This document shows, in pieces, positions 46,084 to 54,800 of a stretch of 56,736 nt of DNA (positions are counted from its first letter, which is position 1; every line of letters starts with the position of its first letter). The translations under genes and the position numbers were made by a program. The notes under the pieces are model-generated. The model ran no database searches. It saw nothing but the letters and a program-made list of their open reading frames with translations, and was not told the DNA's origin. Source of the stretch: Bacteroidota bacterium. GTDB taxonomy: Bacteria; Bacteroidota; Bacteroidia; Flavobacteriales_F; PHOS-HE28. The DNA is taken from the NCBI GenBank assembly GCA_018267055.1, contig JAFDZF010000136.1, forward strand, positions 1-56,736, read 5' to 3'.

Positions 46084-47312
46084 GCACCCGCAAAGCCTTC
46101 AGCCTCTTCGAGGTCACCGGCATCGAGCTGGAATACATGGTGGTGGACCGCGACACGCTGCGCGCCAGCCCCACGGTGGACGAGCTGTTCAAGGACGTCA
46201 CCGGCGCCATCGTCAGCGACGTGGAACGCGGCGACGTGGAATGGAGCAACGAGCTGGTGAGCCACGTGGTGGAGCTGAAGACGGCGAGGCCCGCCGAGCA
46301 CATCGCCGCGTTCGAGCGGAAGTTCGCCGACGAGGTGCGGGCGATCAACGCCGCGCTGGCGAAACGCGGCCGGATGCTCCTGCCCACGGCCGCCCATCCC
46401 TTCTTCGACCCCTTCACCGAGACGGTGATCTGGCCCCACGAGCACAATGAGGTGTACGCGCTGTACAACCGCATCTTCGACTGCCGCGGCCACGGCTGGA
46501 GCAACCTCCAGAGCACCCACCTCAACCTGCCCTTCGCCAACGACCAGGAGTTCGGCCGGCTGCACAGCGCCATCCGCATGGTGCTGCCGATCATCCCGGC
46601 GCTGAGCGCCAGCTCCCCCATCCTCGACGGGAAGCCCACCGGCCTGATGGACTCCCGCATGGAGGCCTACCTGCACCACCAGGAGCGGCTGCCCCAGCTC
46701 ATGGGATCGCTGATCCCCGAGGCCGTGTTCACCCAGGAGGACTACTACCGCACGGTGTTCGACCCCATCGGCCGCGCGCTGGCCCCCTTCGATACCGGGC
46801 ACGTGATGGACCACCACTTCGCCAATTCGCGCGGGGCCATCGCCCGCTTCGACCGCGGCGCCATCGAGATCCGCGTGGTGGACGTCCAGGAATGCCCGGG
46901 CGCCGACCTGGCCATCGCCGAGATGATCGTGGCCGCCCTGAAGGCCATGGTGGAGGGCCGCTGGGTGAGCAACTACCTGCAGCGCGCCTGGCACGAGAGC
47001 GACCTGCTCGCCCTCTTCAAGGACGTGATCAAGGATGCCGGGCAGGCCACCATCGCCAACAAGGACTTCCTCATCATGTTCGGGCTGATGCGGGAAAAGG
47101 CCACGGCCCAGGAGCTCTGGCAGCACCTCTTCACCGAGCTGCAGGACGAGCTGAGCCCCGGCGCACGGGAGCGCATCGCCCACATCCTCACCCACGGCTG
47201 CCTGGCCCGGCGCATCCTGAAGCACGCGGGCCCCGACCCGAGCGCGGCGTCCATCACCGCCGTCTATCGCGAGCTCGCCGCCTGCCTGAACGACGACCGC
47301 ATGCTGGCATGA
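46080..47312 (+). CDS. GCS2-like carboxylate-amine ligase
   Basis: 410 residues of the glutamate-cysteine ligase 2 (glutamine-synthetase-like) fold: G-I-E-L-E-Y-M near residue 16, E-L-V-S-H-V-V-E-L-K-T, H-P-F-F-D-P, S-T-H-L-N-L-P-F-A and I-E-I-R-V-V-D-V-Q-E-C-P. It could form a gamma-glutamyl or similar amide bond. True glutathione synthesis is doubtful because a bacillithiol gene is present and the partner is an RLAN-type RimK rather than GshB. ATGA overlaps link it to genes on both sides. Confidence 0.9.
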   Translation: MSTRKAFSLFEVTGIELEYMVVDRDTLRASPTVDELFKDVTGAIVSDVERGDVEWSNELVSHVVELKTARPAEHIAAFERKFADEVRAINAALAKRGRMLLPTAAHPFFDPFTETVIWPHEHNEVYALYNRIFDCRGHGWSNLQSTHLNLPFANDQEFGRLHSAIRMVLPIIPALSASSPILDGKPTGLMDSRMEAYLHHQERLPQLMGSLIPEAVFTQEDYYRTVFDPIGRALAPFDTGHVMDHHFANSRGAIARFDRGAIEIRVVDVQECPGADLAIAEMIVAALKAMVEGRWVSNYLQRAWHESDLLALFKDVIKDAGQATIANKDFLIMFGLMREKATAQELWQHLFTELQDELSPGARERIAHILTHGCLARRILKHAGPDPSAASITAVYRELAACLNDDRMLA

Positions 47313-47995
47313 CGCAGCGGCTCTTCCTCAGCTGCGAGCACGGCGGCAACGACGTGCCCGCCCCTTTCCGGCCGTTCTTCCGGGGCGCCGCCGCGGTCCT
47401 GGCCTCGCATCGCGGGCTCGACCTGGGCGCGCTGGACCTCTTCACCCACCTGCGGCCGCTGGCCGATGCCTCGTACAGCACCATCCTCTCGCGCCTCTGC
47501 ATCGAGATGAACCGCTCCGAAGGCCACCGGCAGCTCTTCTCCGTTTACACCAAGGCCCTGCCCCCACCGCTCAAGCAGGTGCTGCTGGCGCATTACCACG
47601 CGTACCGCGATCCGGTGATCGCCGACGTGTCCGCCTGCTTGCGCGCGAAGGAACAGGTGCTGCACCTGAGCGTGCATTCCTTCACCCCGGTGCTGGACGG
47701 CATCGAACGTCCCCTGGACATCGGCCTGCTGTACGATCCCGCCCGGCCCGGTGAAAAAGCCTTCTGCGCGGCCTGGGACCGCGAGATCCGTCGGCGTGCA
47801 CCGGGCCTCCGCGTGCGCATGAACCGGCCCTACAAGGGGACCGCCGACGGCTTCACCACCGCCCTGCGCCAGCGGTTCCCCAAGGGCTATGCGGGCATCG
47901 AGCTGGAAGTGAACCAGCGGTTCGCCGCCAAAGGCCGCATGCACGCGGACATCAAGGCCGTGCTGTCGGCGTCGCTACAGGCAGCGCTGGGGTAA
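47309..47995 (+). CDS. N-formylglutamate amidohydrolase-like hydrolase
   Basis: 228 residues. FGase motifs are present: L-S-C-E-H-G-G-N-D-V-P, S-R-L-C-I-E-M-N-R-S, L-S-V-H-S-F-T-P and G-I-E-L-E-V-N-Q-R. It is shorter than histidine-pathway enzymes and no hut genes are near. It probably hydrolyses an N-acyl or amide bond on the product of the upstream ligases. Starts inside the GCS2 stop (ATGA at 47309). Confidence 0.9.
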   Translation: MTQRLFLSCEHGGNDVPAPFRPFFRGAAAVLASHRGLDLGALDLFTHLRPLADASYSTILSRLCIEMNRSEGHRQLFSVYTKALPPPLKQVLLAHYHAYRDPVIADVSACLRAKEQVLHLSVHSFTPVLDGIERPLDIGLLYDPARPGEKAFCAAWDREIRRRAPGLRVRMNRPYKGTADGFTTALRQRFPKGYAGIELEVNQRFAAKGRMHADIKAVLSASLQAALG

Positions 47996-48050
47996 GCGGG
48001 AGGCCCTTCGGATCGGGTTCCGCTGGCTCGTGGTCTTCCGCGTGGGCCGG

Positions 48051-48812
48051 TCACAGGTCCACCACCAGCCCATCATAGGCGAGCTGCACGTTCGGCGGGA
48101 GCTCCACCTCCGCGTGCAGGCCCATCCAATGGCTGATGTGGGTGAAGTAGGCGCGCGTGGGTCGCAGCTCCTCCACCAGCGCCAGCGCTTCGTCCAGGTT
48201 GAGGTGGGCGATGTGCTCCTTGCGGCGCAGCGCGTTCAGCACCAGCACCTCGCTGCCCCGGATCTTCTCCCGCTCGGCCGGCGGGATGGTCTTGGCGTCG
48301 GTGATGTAGGTGAGGCCGCCGATGCGGAACCCGCGCACGGGCAGGTGCAGGTGCCGAACTTCCACGGGCGTGACCGATACCGGTCCCACGTGGAACGACG
48401 ACCGCTCGATGGTGTGCAGCGCGAACTCGGGGATGCCGGGATACCGGTGCTCGGCGAAGGCGTATTCATACACCCGGCGCACGGCCTGCAGCGTGGGCGC
48501 GTCGGCGTAGATGTCCACCGACTTCGGCGGCTCGTGGGCGAAGCTGATGGCGCGCAGGTCGTCCATGCCCGCGATATGGTCCATGTGCTCGTGGGTGAGC
48601 AGCACGGCGTCCAGGTCGTCCACCCCGGCGCGCAGGAGCTGTTGCCGCAGGTCCGGCCCGGCATCGATGAGCAAGCGGTGGCCGTCGACCTCCACCAGCG
48701 CCGACGAGCGCAAACGCTTGTCCCGCGGGTCATCGCTGCTGCAGACGACGCAGCGGCAGCCGATGACGGGAACGCCCTGGCTGGTGCCCGTGCCGAGGAA
48801 GGTGAGGCGCAT
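48051..48812 (-). CDS. MBL-fold metal-dependent hydrolase (PhnP-like)
   Basis: 253 residues. Metal motif T-H-E-H-M-D-H at 73-79, early G-T-G-T-S-Q-G-V-P with a C-R-C-x-x-C zinc-type cluster, and a late T-H-I-S-H histidine. These fit PhnP-like phosphodiesterases or related MBL hydrolases. Exact substrate is unknown; no phn genes are near. Convergent with the amidoligase operon across 55 bp, and 51 bp downstream of the TPR gene. Confidence 0.92.
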   Translation of the reverse strand: MRLTFLGTGTSQGVPVIGCRCVVCSSDDPRDKRLRSSALVEVDGHRLLIDAGPDLRQQLLRAGVDDLDAVLLTHEHMDHIAGMDDLRAISFAHEPPKSVDIYADAPTLQAVRRVYEYAFAEHRYPGIPEFALHTIERSSFHVGPVSVTPVEVRHLHLPVRGFRIGGLTYITDAKTIPPAEREKIRGSEVLVLNALRRKEHIAHLNLDEALALVEELRPTRAYFTHISHWMGLHAEVELPPNVQLAYDGLVVDL

Positions 48813-48863
48813 CGTCCGGAGGAATGCGGCGTGAAGCTATTCCATGCGCCCTTGCGGGCCTGG

Positions 48864-49928
48864 CTACTTCTTCCTGTGCTCCCGCATCTTGATCCGCACG
48901 CCCTTGGCCTGCAAGCGGTCCAGGGCCTCGGCGGCCAGGAGGTGCGAGGGCGCGAGGTGCAAGGTCATCTGGTAGTTGGCCGCCGCGCTGTCGAGCTCGT
49001 TCATCCGCTCCATCACCACGCCGCGGTTGTACCAGGCATCGAAGTAGGCGGGCTCCAAGTGGATGGCCTGGCTGAAGTCGCGGCTGGCACCGGGCAGGTC
49101 GCCCAGGTGCTCCAGGCGCACCCAGCCGCTGTTGTACCAGGCCAGCGCGTTCATGCTGTCGATCTCGGCCACGTGGCGGTACGCATCCAGCGCCAGGCTG
49201 TCGAAGCCGTTCTCCTGGTAGTACATCCCCTTGTTGTACCAGGCCTCCACGCTGCGGGGGCGCAGCGACAGTGCCGTGCCGTAGTACTGCTCCGCCAGCG
49301 GATCGTGGCGGGCCGCGCTCAGCTTGCCCAGCAGGATGTAGGCGGAATAGTCCTGGGCGTCCTGCTCCACGGCCGTGCGGAAGCTGCTCAGCGCCAGGTT
49401 GGTGTCGCCCGTCTCCATGTGGATCCAGCCTTTCAGGTAGTAGCCGCGCGGGGTCACCGGGTCCTTGCGCAGGGCGTCGTTCACCAGGGTGAGGCTCTCC
49501 TTGTACTTGCGCAGCACCAGCTTGATCTCGGCCCGCTTCAGCAGCGCCTGCGTGTCCTCCGGGTCGAGCGCGGACGCCTTCTCGAACCGGGCCAGGGCCT
49601 TCTCCACCTGCATGGTGCGGTAGTAGAGGTCGCCGAGCATCAGCTGGTTCGTCACGTTGGAGCTGTCCAACGACACCGCCCGCTCCATGTCGCGCACGCC
49701 CTGCTTCAGGCTGTCGATGGAGACATAGAGCTGCGAGCGCTGGCGGTAGAGCACGGCCTGGCCGGGGTCGTCCACGATGCGCTGGTCGAGCGCGCGGATG
49801 GCCAGGGTCACGCTGTCCGGCGTGGACGGGATGCGGCCGTCGGTGACCGCATGGGGGGCCTGCTGCGTTCCGCAAGCGGCGAGGAAGGCCATCGCCGCAC
49901 CGATCAAGCTGCTCGTTCGTACACCCAT
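48864..49928 (-). CDS. TPR-repeat lipoprotein
   Basis: 354 residues. Lipobox F-L-A-A-C puts the lipidated Cys at 19. About eight TPR units follow, with L-Y-Y-x-x-M, A-x-A-x-F-x-K-A and W-Y-N-x-G motifs. It likely scaffolds envelope protein interactions. ATG 49928 is preferred: the longer TTG frame would read through a 5'-end hairpin and lacks a signal. TACTTTGG precedes it by about 35 bp, so it is probably transcribed apart from recA. Confidence 0.9.
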   Translation of the reverse strand: MGVRTSSLIGAAMAFLAACGTQQAPHAVTDGRIPSTPDSVTLAIRALDQRIVDDPGQAVLYRQRSQLYVSIDSLKQGVRDMERAVSLDSSNVTNQLMLGDLYYRTMQVEKALARFEKASALDPEDTQALLKRAEIKLVLRKYKESLTLVNDALRKDPVTPRGYYLKGWIHMETGDTNLALSSFRTAVEQDAQDYSAYILLGKLSAARHDPLAEQYYGTALSLRPRSVEAWYNKGMYYQENGFDSLALDAYRHVAEIDSMNALAWYNSGWVRLEHLGDLPGASRDFSQAIHLEPAYFDAWYNRGVVMERMNELDSAAANYQMTLHLAPSHLLAAEALDRLQAKGVRIKMREHRKK

Positions 49929-49935
49929 CAAAAGC

Positions 49936-49965
49936 GGATCCCCGCGCTCCAGTTCGCGGGGATCC
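49936..49965 (-). promoter_or_regulatory. 5'-leader hairpin before the TPR lipoprotein gene
   Basis: GGATCCCCGCG and CGCGGGGATCC form a perfect 11-bp stem with an 8-base loop, ending seven bases before the ATG and beginning at the -7 element, so it would sit at the very 5' end of the mRNA. Confidence 0.65.
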
Positions 49966-49971
49966 AAAGTA
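49964..49971 (-). promoter_or_regulatory. -7-like promoter element, TACTTTGG
   Basis: Minus strand, directly before the leader hairpin of the TPR gene. Confidence 0.5.
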
Positions 49972-49988
49972 AACCCTTCACAACGAGC

Positions 49989-50022
49989 CCGCCTCGGCCT
50001 TAATGGGCGAAGGCCGGGCGGT
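49989..50022 (-). terminator. Hairpin after recA
   Basis: CCGCCCGGCCTT pairs with AAGGCCGAGGCGG with one bulge and an 8-base loop, starting three bases after the recA stop. No clear T-run, so strength is uncertain. Confidence 0.4.
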
Positions 50023-50024
50023 AC

Positions 50025-51041
50025 TTAAGCAACGGGTTGTTCCGCTTTGGCCACGGCGGCCTTGATCTTCTTTTCGAGCTCCTCGCAGAGCTCGGTGTTG
50101 TCCTCCAGCAGCTGGCGCACGGCGTCGCGGCCCTGGCCCAGCTTATTGTCCTCGTAGGCGAACCAGCTGCCGCTCTTCTTGATCACGCCCATCTCCACGC
50201 CCATGTCGATGATCTCGCCGGTCTTGCTGACGCCCTTGCCGAACAGGATGTCGAACTCGGTCTTCTTGAAGGGCGGCGCCACCTTGTTCTTCACCACTTT
50301 CACCTTGGTGCGGTTGCCCACCACGTTCTCCCCGTCCTTGATCTGGTTGGTGCGGCGGATGTCGAGGCGCACGCTGGCATAGAACTTCAGCGCATTGCCA
50401 CCGGTGGTGGTCTCGGGGTTGCCGAACATCACGCCGATCTTCTCCCGCAGCTGGTTGATGAAGATGCAGCAGCAGCCGGTCTTGCTGATGGTGCCCGTGA
50501 GCTTGCGCAGGGCCTTGCTCATCAGGCGCGCCTGCATGCCCACCGCGCTGTCGCCCATCTCCCCTTCGATCTCCGCGCGGGGCGTGAGCGCCGCCACGCT
50601 GTCCACCACCAGCAGGTCGATGGCGCCGGAACGGATCAGGTTGTCCGCGATCTCCAACGCCTGCTCCCCGTTGTCGGGCTGGCTGATCAGCAGGTTCTCC
50701 GTGTCCACGCCCAGGGCCTCCGCATAGAAGCGGTCGAAGGCGTGCTCGGCGTCCACGATGGCGGCGATGCCGCCCTTCTTCTGCACCTCGGCGATGGCAT
50801 GGATGGCCAGGGTGGTCTTGCCGGAGGATTCCGGCCCGTAGATCTCCACCACGCGCCCTTTCGGATAGCCCCCCACGCCCAGCGCAAGGTCCAGGCCGAT
50901 GGATCCCGTGGGGATCACCTCCACCTGCTCCACGGCATCGTCGCCCATCCGCATGATGGCCCCCTTGCCGAAGGTCTTCTCCATCTTGTCCATCGTCAGC
51001 TGAAGCGCCTTCAGCTTCTCCTTGTTGATCTCCGTTGCCAT
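50025..51041 (-). CDS. recA: Recombinase RecA
   Basis: 338 residues with Walker A G-P-E-S-S-G-K-T at 69-76, [10 protein letters not shown] Walker [10 protein letters not shown] and the L2-loop segment [12 protein letters not shown]. It forms filaments on single-stranded DNA for recombination and damage response. The leader on the minus strand carries two copies of ACGACCACAACA directly before ATG, without Shine-Dalgarno or obvious LexA box. Confidence 0.98.
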   Translation of the reverse strand: MATEINKEKLKALQLTMDKMEKTFGKGAIMRMGDDAVEQVEVIPTGSIGLDLALGVGGYPKGRVVEIYGPESSGKTTLAIHAIAEVQKKGGIAAIVDAEHAFDRFYAEALGVDTENLLISQPDNGEQALEIADNLIRSGAIDLLVVDSVAALTPRAEIEGEMGDSAVGMQARLMSKALRKLTGTISKTGCCCIFINQLREKIGVMFGNPETTTGGNALKFYASVRLDIRRTNQIKDGENVVGNRTKVKVVKNKVAPPFKKTEFDILFGKGVSKTGEIIDMGVEMGVIKKSGSWFAYEDNKLGQGRDAVRQLLEDNTELCEELEKKIKAAVAKAEQPVA

Positions 51042-51051
51042 GGTCTTATGC

Positions 51052-51082
51052 TGTTGTGGTCGTTCCTTGTTGTTGTGGTCGT
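51052..51082 (-). repeat. Direct repeat ACGACCACAACA in the recA leader
   Basis: Two exact 12-base copies (51052-51063 and 51071-51082), seven bases apart, upstream of recA. Similar A/C-rich words precede the 89-residue gene and the RimK-like gene. Confidence 0.6.
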
Positions 51083-51083
51083 C

Positions 51084-51353
51084 CTATGCCTCGCATCCCG
51101 CCGCCGCCCGCCGCCGTTGGGTCGCCGCGATGAGGTCGAGGGCGATCGCCTCGGCCAGCTCGCTCGATTCCTGGAACAGCTTCTCCCGCTCGTCCTGATA
51201 GGCGGTGCCGCTCAAGGCGGACAGCACCCGCGCCAGGGCGAGCTGGTTGCTGACGGTGACCGCCGAAAGCCGGACGATCTCCGCCATGACCGATTCCAGG
51301 TCGAACGCCTCTGCGGCAACATCCGACGCAGCTGGGGAGGAAGAGGAGGCCAT
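51084..51353 (-). CDS. Small protein of unknown function upstream of recA
   Basis: 89 residues, mostly helical, with a serine/alanine-rich start and an R-R-R-A-A-A end. No domain recognised. Its stop is 42 bp before the recA start on the same strand, so they may be co-transcribed. It has an A/C-rich leader like that of recA, which supports expression. A CTTATTTG promoter-like word lies at about 51413-51420. Confidence 0.5.
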   Translation of the reverse strand: MASSSSPAASDVAAEAFDLESVMAEIVRLSAVTVSNQLALARVLSALSGTAYQDEREKLFQESSELAEAIALDLIAATQRRRAAAGCEA

Positions 51354-51693
51354 CCGGGTCGTTGTTGGTCGTTCGGGACGTCTGACGTTTTTTTCATCAG
51401 ATCATCGACGGACAAATAAGCACCGCGCCACGGGCTGCGCAAATTTCCCGGCCGAAAGTTTTGAACAGGTCCCCTCTCCCGGGCCCGGATGAGCGACGGC
51501 GCGGCCGACCGGCCAATGAAAGACCGTCCGCCCGCCCGATCATCGACGAATCATCATTTTCCTTCGATGAACACTTGACAGCCGCTGACGGACCCCTCTA
51601 TGTTCGCGTCACTCTTTTCAACGATCGCTCTTCGGATGGCCTTTGAACTGCTTGTCCGCCTGACCAACGAGCAAGCACGAACGCGATCGAAAC
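51354..51693. other. 340-bp gene-free region between two divergent transcripts
   Basis: Less GC-rich than average, especially 51538-51610. It holds a T-run near 51388-51394, a repeated GATCATCGACG word (51400-51410 and 51538-51548) and promoter-like words on both strands. Open frames here (for example 51461-51646) lack coding character. No RNA gene was identified. Confidence 0.5.
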
Positions 51694-51810
51694 ATGAGAA
51701 CCGGAGCCTCCTCCACCAAGTCCCCGGCACGCTCCGCCCGGCCCTTGGACCACGAACTGATCGGCCTGGCGCTCCTCCTGGCCCTCATCGTGGGAGGCTC
51801 CCTGTTGTGA
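51694..51810 (+). CDS. Putative 38-residue single-helix membrane peptide
   Basis: ATG 51694 to TGA 51810. A basic, serine-rich N-terminus (K-S-P-A-R-S-A-R-P-L-D) is followed by one hydrophobic helix (L-I-G-L-A-L-L-L-A-L-I-V-G-G) ending near the C-terminus. It stands 41 bp before the giant adhesin gene. Too short for homology by eye, so real expression is uncertain. Confidence 0.45.
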   Translation: MRTGASSTKSPARSARPLDHELIGLALLLALIVGGSLL

Positions 51811-51851
51811 ACGAACCCCCAAGGCCTCCCGGCCCGCACAACCCGATAGCC

Positions 51852-54800
51852 ATGCGAACCTGTACGATGTCCTTTTCCCCGCTCCTCCGGCAGCGGATCG
51901 CCACCGCGGTCCTGGCCGTGGCGCTGCTGACGGCCCTGGCCGCCCGCGCCCTGGCCCAACAGGCCGTGCCGACGGTGCCCAACGCCTTCGCGCTGACCCC
52001 GCACGCGGCGGACCACGACGGCGTGGACGCGCTGCTGCACTCGTTCGACAAGCGGATCGACTTCACGGAGAACCGCGGCCAGTTCGGTCCCGGGGTGCTG
52101 TACCGGGCGGACTTCCCGCTGGGCCAAGCGGTGGCCACCCCCACCGGCATGGTGATCAGCACCTTCGACCCCGCCTCGGTGGACGCCCGCGCGGAGGAAG
52201 GCGAGCGCCTGGAGAAGGACCTGCAGGACGGCAAGCCCTTCCGCCCGATGAGCGCCCGGCTCAAGGGCCATGCCTGGGCGATGGACTTCGTGAACAGCGC
52301 GCCCGGCATGCGGGTGAGCGCCCGCAAGCCGCACGGCGACCCGCGCAACTACTTCGGCGCCACGGCCGCGCGCAGCGCCGCCAACGTGCGCAGCTATCAG
52401 GAGGTGTGGTACGAGAACGTGTACGACCGCGTGGACGTGCGCTACTACCCCGCCGAGGACGGCACGCTGGAGTATGACGTGGTGTGCAAGCCCGGCAGCG
52501 ACCCGGGCGCCATCGCGATCCGCTTCACCGGCATCGGGCGCATGGAGCTGAACGCCAAGGGGGGCCTGGTGCTGCACACGAGCGTGGGCGACGTGGAGCT
52601 GCCCGCACCGGTGGTGTACCAGCGCATCGGCGGCCGCCAACGCAACGTGGATGCACGCTATGAGCTGCGCGGCAACGTGCTGCGGTTCCGGCTGGGGGCC
52701 TATGACCGTGAGCAGCCCCTGGTGATCGACCCCATCGCGCTGCGCTGGGCCACCTGGGTGAACACGAACTCCACCGGCGACAACCACGGCCACTGCATCT
52801 GGGTGGATCCGAGCGACGGCGCCATCTACGTGGTGGCCCGCGTGGTGGGCACCACCGACCAGATCACGCCCGGCGCCTTCGACAACACCGCCAACGGCAA
52901 CCTGGAGATGATCGTGGGCAAGTACACCGAGCCCGCCAGCATCGGCCAGGCAGGCACCCGCGTGTGGCAGACCTACATCGGCGGCAGCGGCGATGACAAC
53001 CCGTACGCCATGGAGCAGGGCCCCGACGGCAACCTCTACATCACCGGCTACACCAGCAGCACGAACTACCCCCTGCTCGGCGGCAGCGCCTTCTCGGGCA
53101 GCAGCTACGACCAGCGCGCGCAGGCCTCGAACAACATCTTCATCACCAAGATCAACACCGCCGGCAACTCGATCAAGAGCGCGGTGGTCGGCGGCAACGG
53201 CGACGACGGCTCCTTCGACGTCCGCATCGACAACGCGGGCGACCTGGTGGTGTGCGGCAACACGCGCAGCACCAACCTGGCCACGCTCTACAGCGGCAGC
53301 GGCGCCAGCAACACCAACAACGGCGATGTGGACGTGGTGGTGTTCAAGCTGAACGCCGACCTGAGCGCCCTCTCCTGGATGAAGAACTACGGCGGCTCGG
53401 GCACCGACCAGGCCACCATCATGCTCCAGAACAACACCACGGGCGACATCTTCGTGGGCGGCTACACCACCTCGACGAACTTCCCCACGGTGAGCCCGCG
53501 CCAATCCACGCGCGGCGGCAGCCAGGCCGGCTTCCTGCAGCGCCTCACGGGCACCGGCACCGTCAGCTGGTCGTCGTACTTCCAGTCCGCCAACAGCCAG
53601 AGCGCCTCCATCCTCTGCATGGAGTTCAACACGGCGAAGGACCAGATCTATTTCGGCGGCGTCACCAGCGGCCTGGCGGCGAGCAACGTATCGGCCTCGG
53701 GCGCCTATGACAATACCCAGAACGGCAGCAACGACTTCTACGTGTGCCGCATGGGCATCGACCAGACGTTCGTGAAGAGCACCTACCTCGGCGGCACGAA
53801 CAACGAGGTGAACATGATGGGCCTGAACACCGACCAGAACAACGACGTGTACGTGTTCGGCTATACGAACAGCACCAACTTCCCGGTGACGGCCACGCCC
53901 AACACCGCGCTGCAGTCCACCAACCAGGGCAGCAACGACAAGACCTTCACGAAGCTGAGCGCCGACCTGAGCTCCCTGCTCTTCAGCACTTACTACGGCG
54001 GCACGCAGGACGATTACGACCCCGTGGGCGAGCGCGGCATCAAGTTCAGCAACTGCCGCATCTACACCATCGTGACCTCGCGCTCGACCAACCTGCCCCT
54101 GACGCAGGGCGCGCTGAACACCACGAAGAACAGCGGCACCGGCACCTACGAGCCCGGCCTGGTGGTGTGGGCCAACCCGCCCGACCTGCTGGGCAACACC
54201 ATCACCGGCAACCAGAGCGTGTGCGCCGGCTCCGTGCCGGGCGACATCACGGGCTCGGTGCCCGCCTATGTGCTGCCCACCATCAGCCGCAACAACGCCA
54301 ACTCATCCTATCCGGCCATCGGCTCCGCGACCTCCTACCAGTGGCAGATCAGCACCGACAGCCTCACCTGGAGCGACATCCCCGGCGCCACCGCGCAGAA
54401 CCTCTCCGGCTCCCTCATCGGCACGGTGAACGCGAAGACCTACGTGCGCCGGGTGATCGGCGGTGATGCCTGCATCCTGGCCGGCGCCGCCGACCAGGTG
54501 GTGACGGTGAAGCTGATCGGTGTGACGGCCCAGGTCCAGCAGGTCTCCTGCAACGGCTTCGGCGACGGCACCATCACCGCGATCTGCGACGGCGTGGCCC
54601 CCTTCTCCTACGCCTGGAGCAACGGCCAGACTACCCAGACGGCCACGGGCCTGGCGCCCGGTGACCACACCGTGACAGTGACCGACCACAACGGCTGCAC
54701 GGCCACGGGCACCTTCACGATGACCCAGCCGGCCGTCCTCGGCGGCACCACCGGCACCACCCCGGCCACCTGCGGCAATGCCAACGGCACCGCCAGCGTG

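Noticed and set aside
46080-47312. Glutathione synthesis as the job of the GCS2-like gene
   Set aside because: A bacillithiol gene is present and no GshB-type partner is adjacent; the operon context points elsewhere, though the activity is not excluded.
51461-51646. 61-codon plus-strand frame in the gene-free region
   Set aside because: No homology, no hydrophobic or repeat pattern, and no nearby promoter-like spacing.
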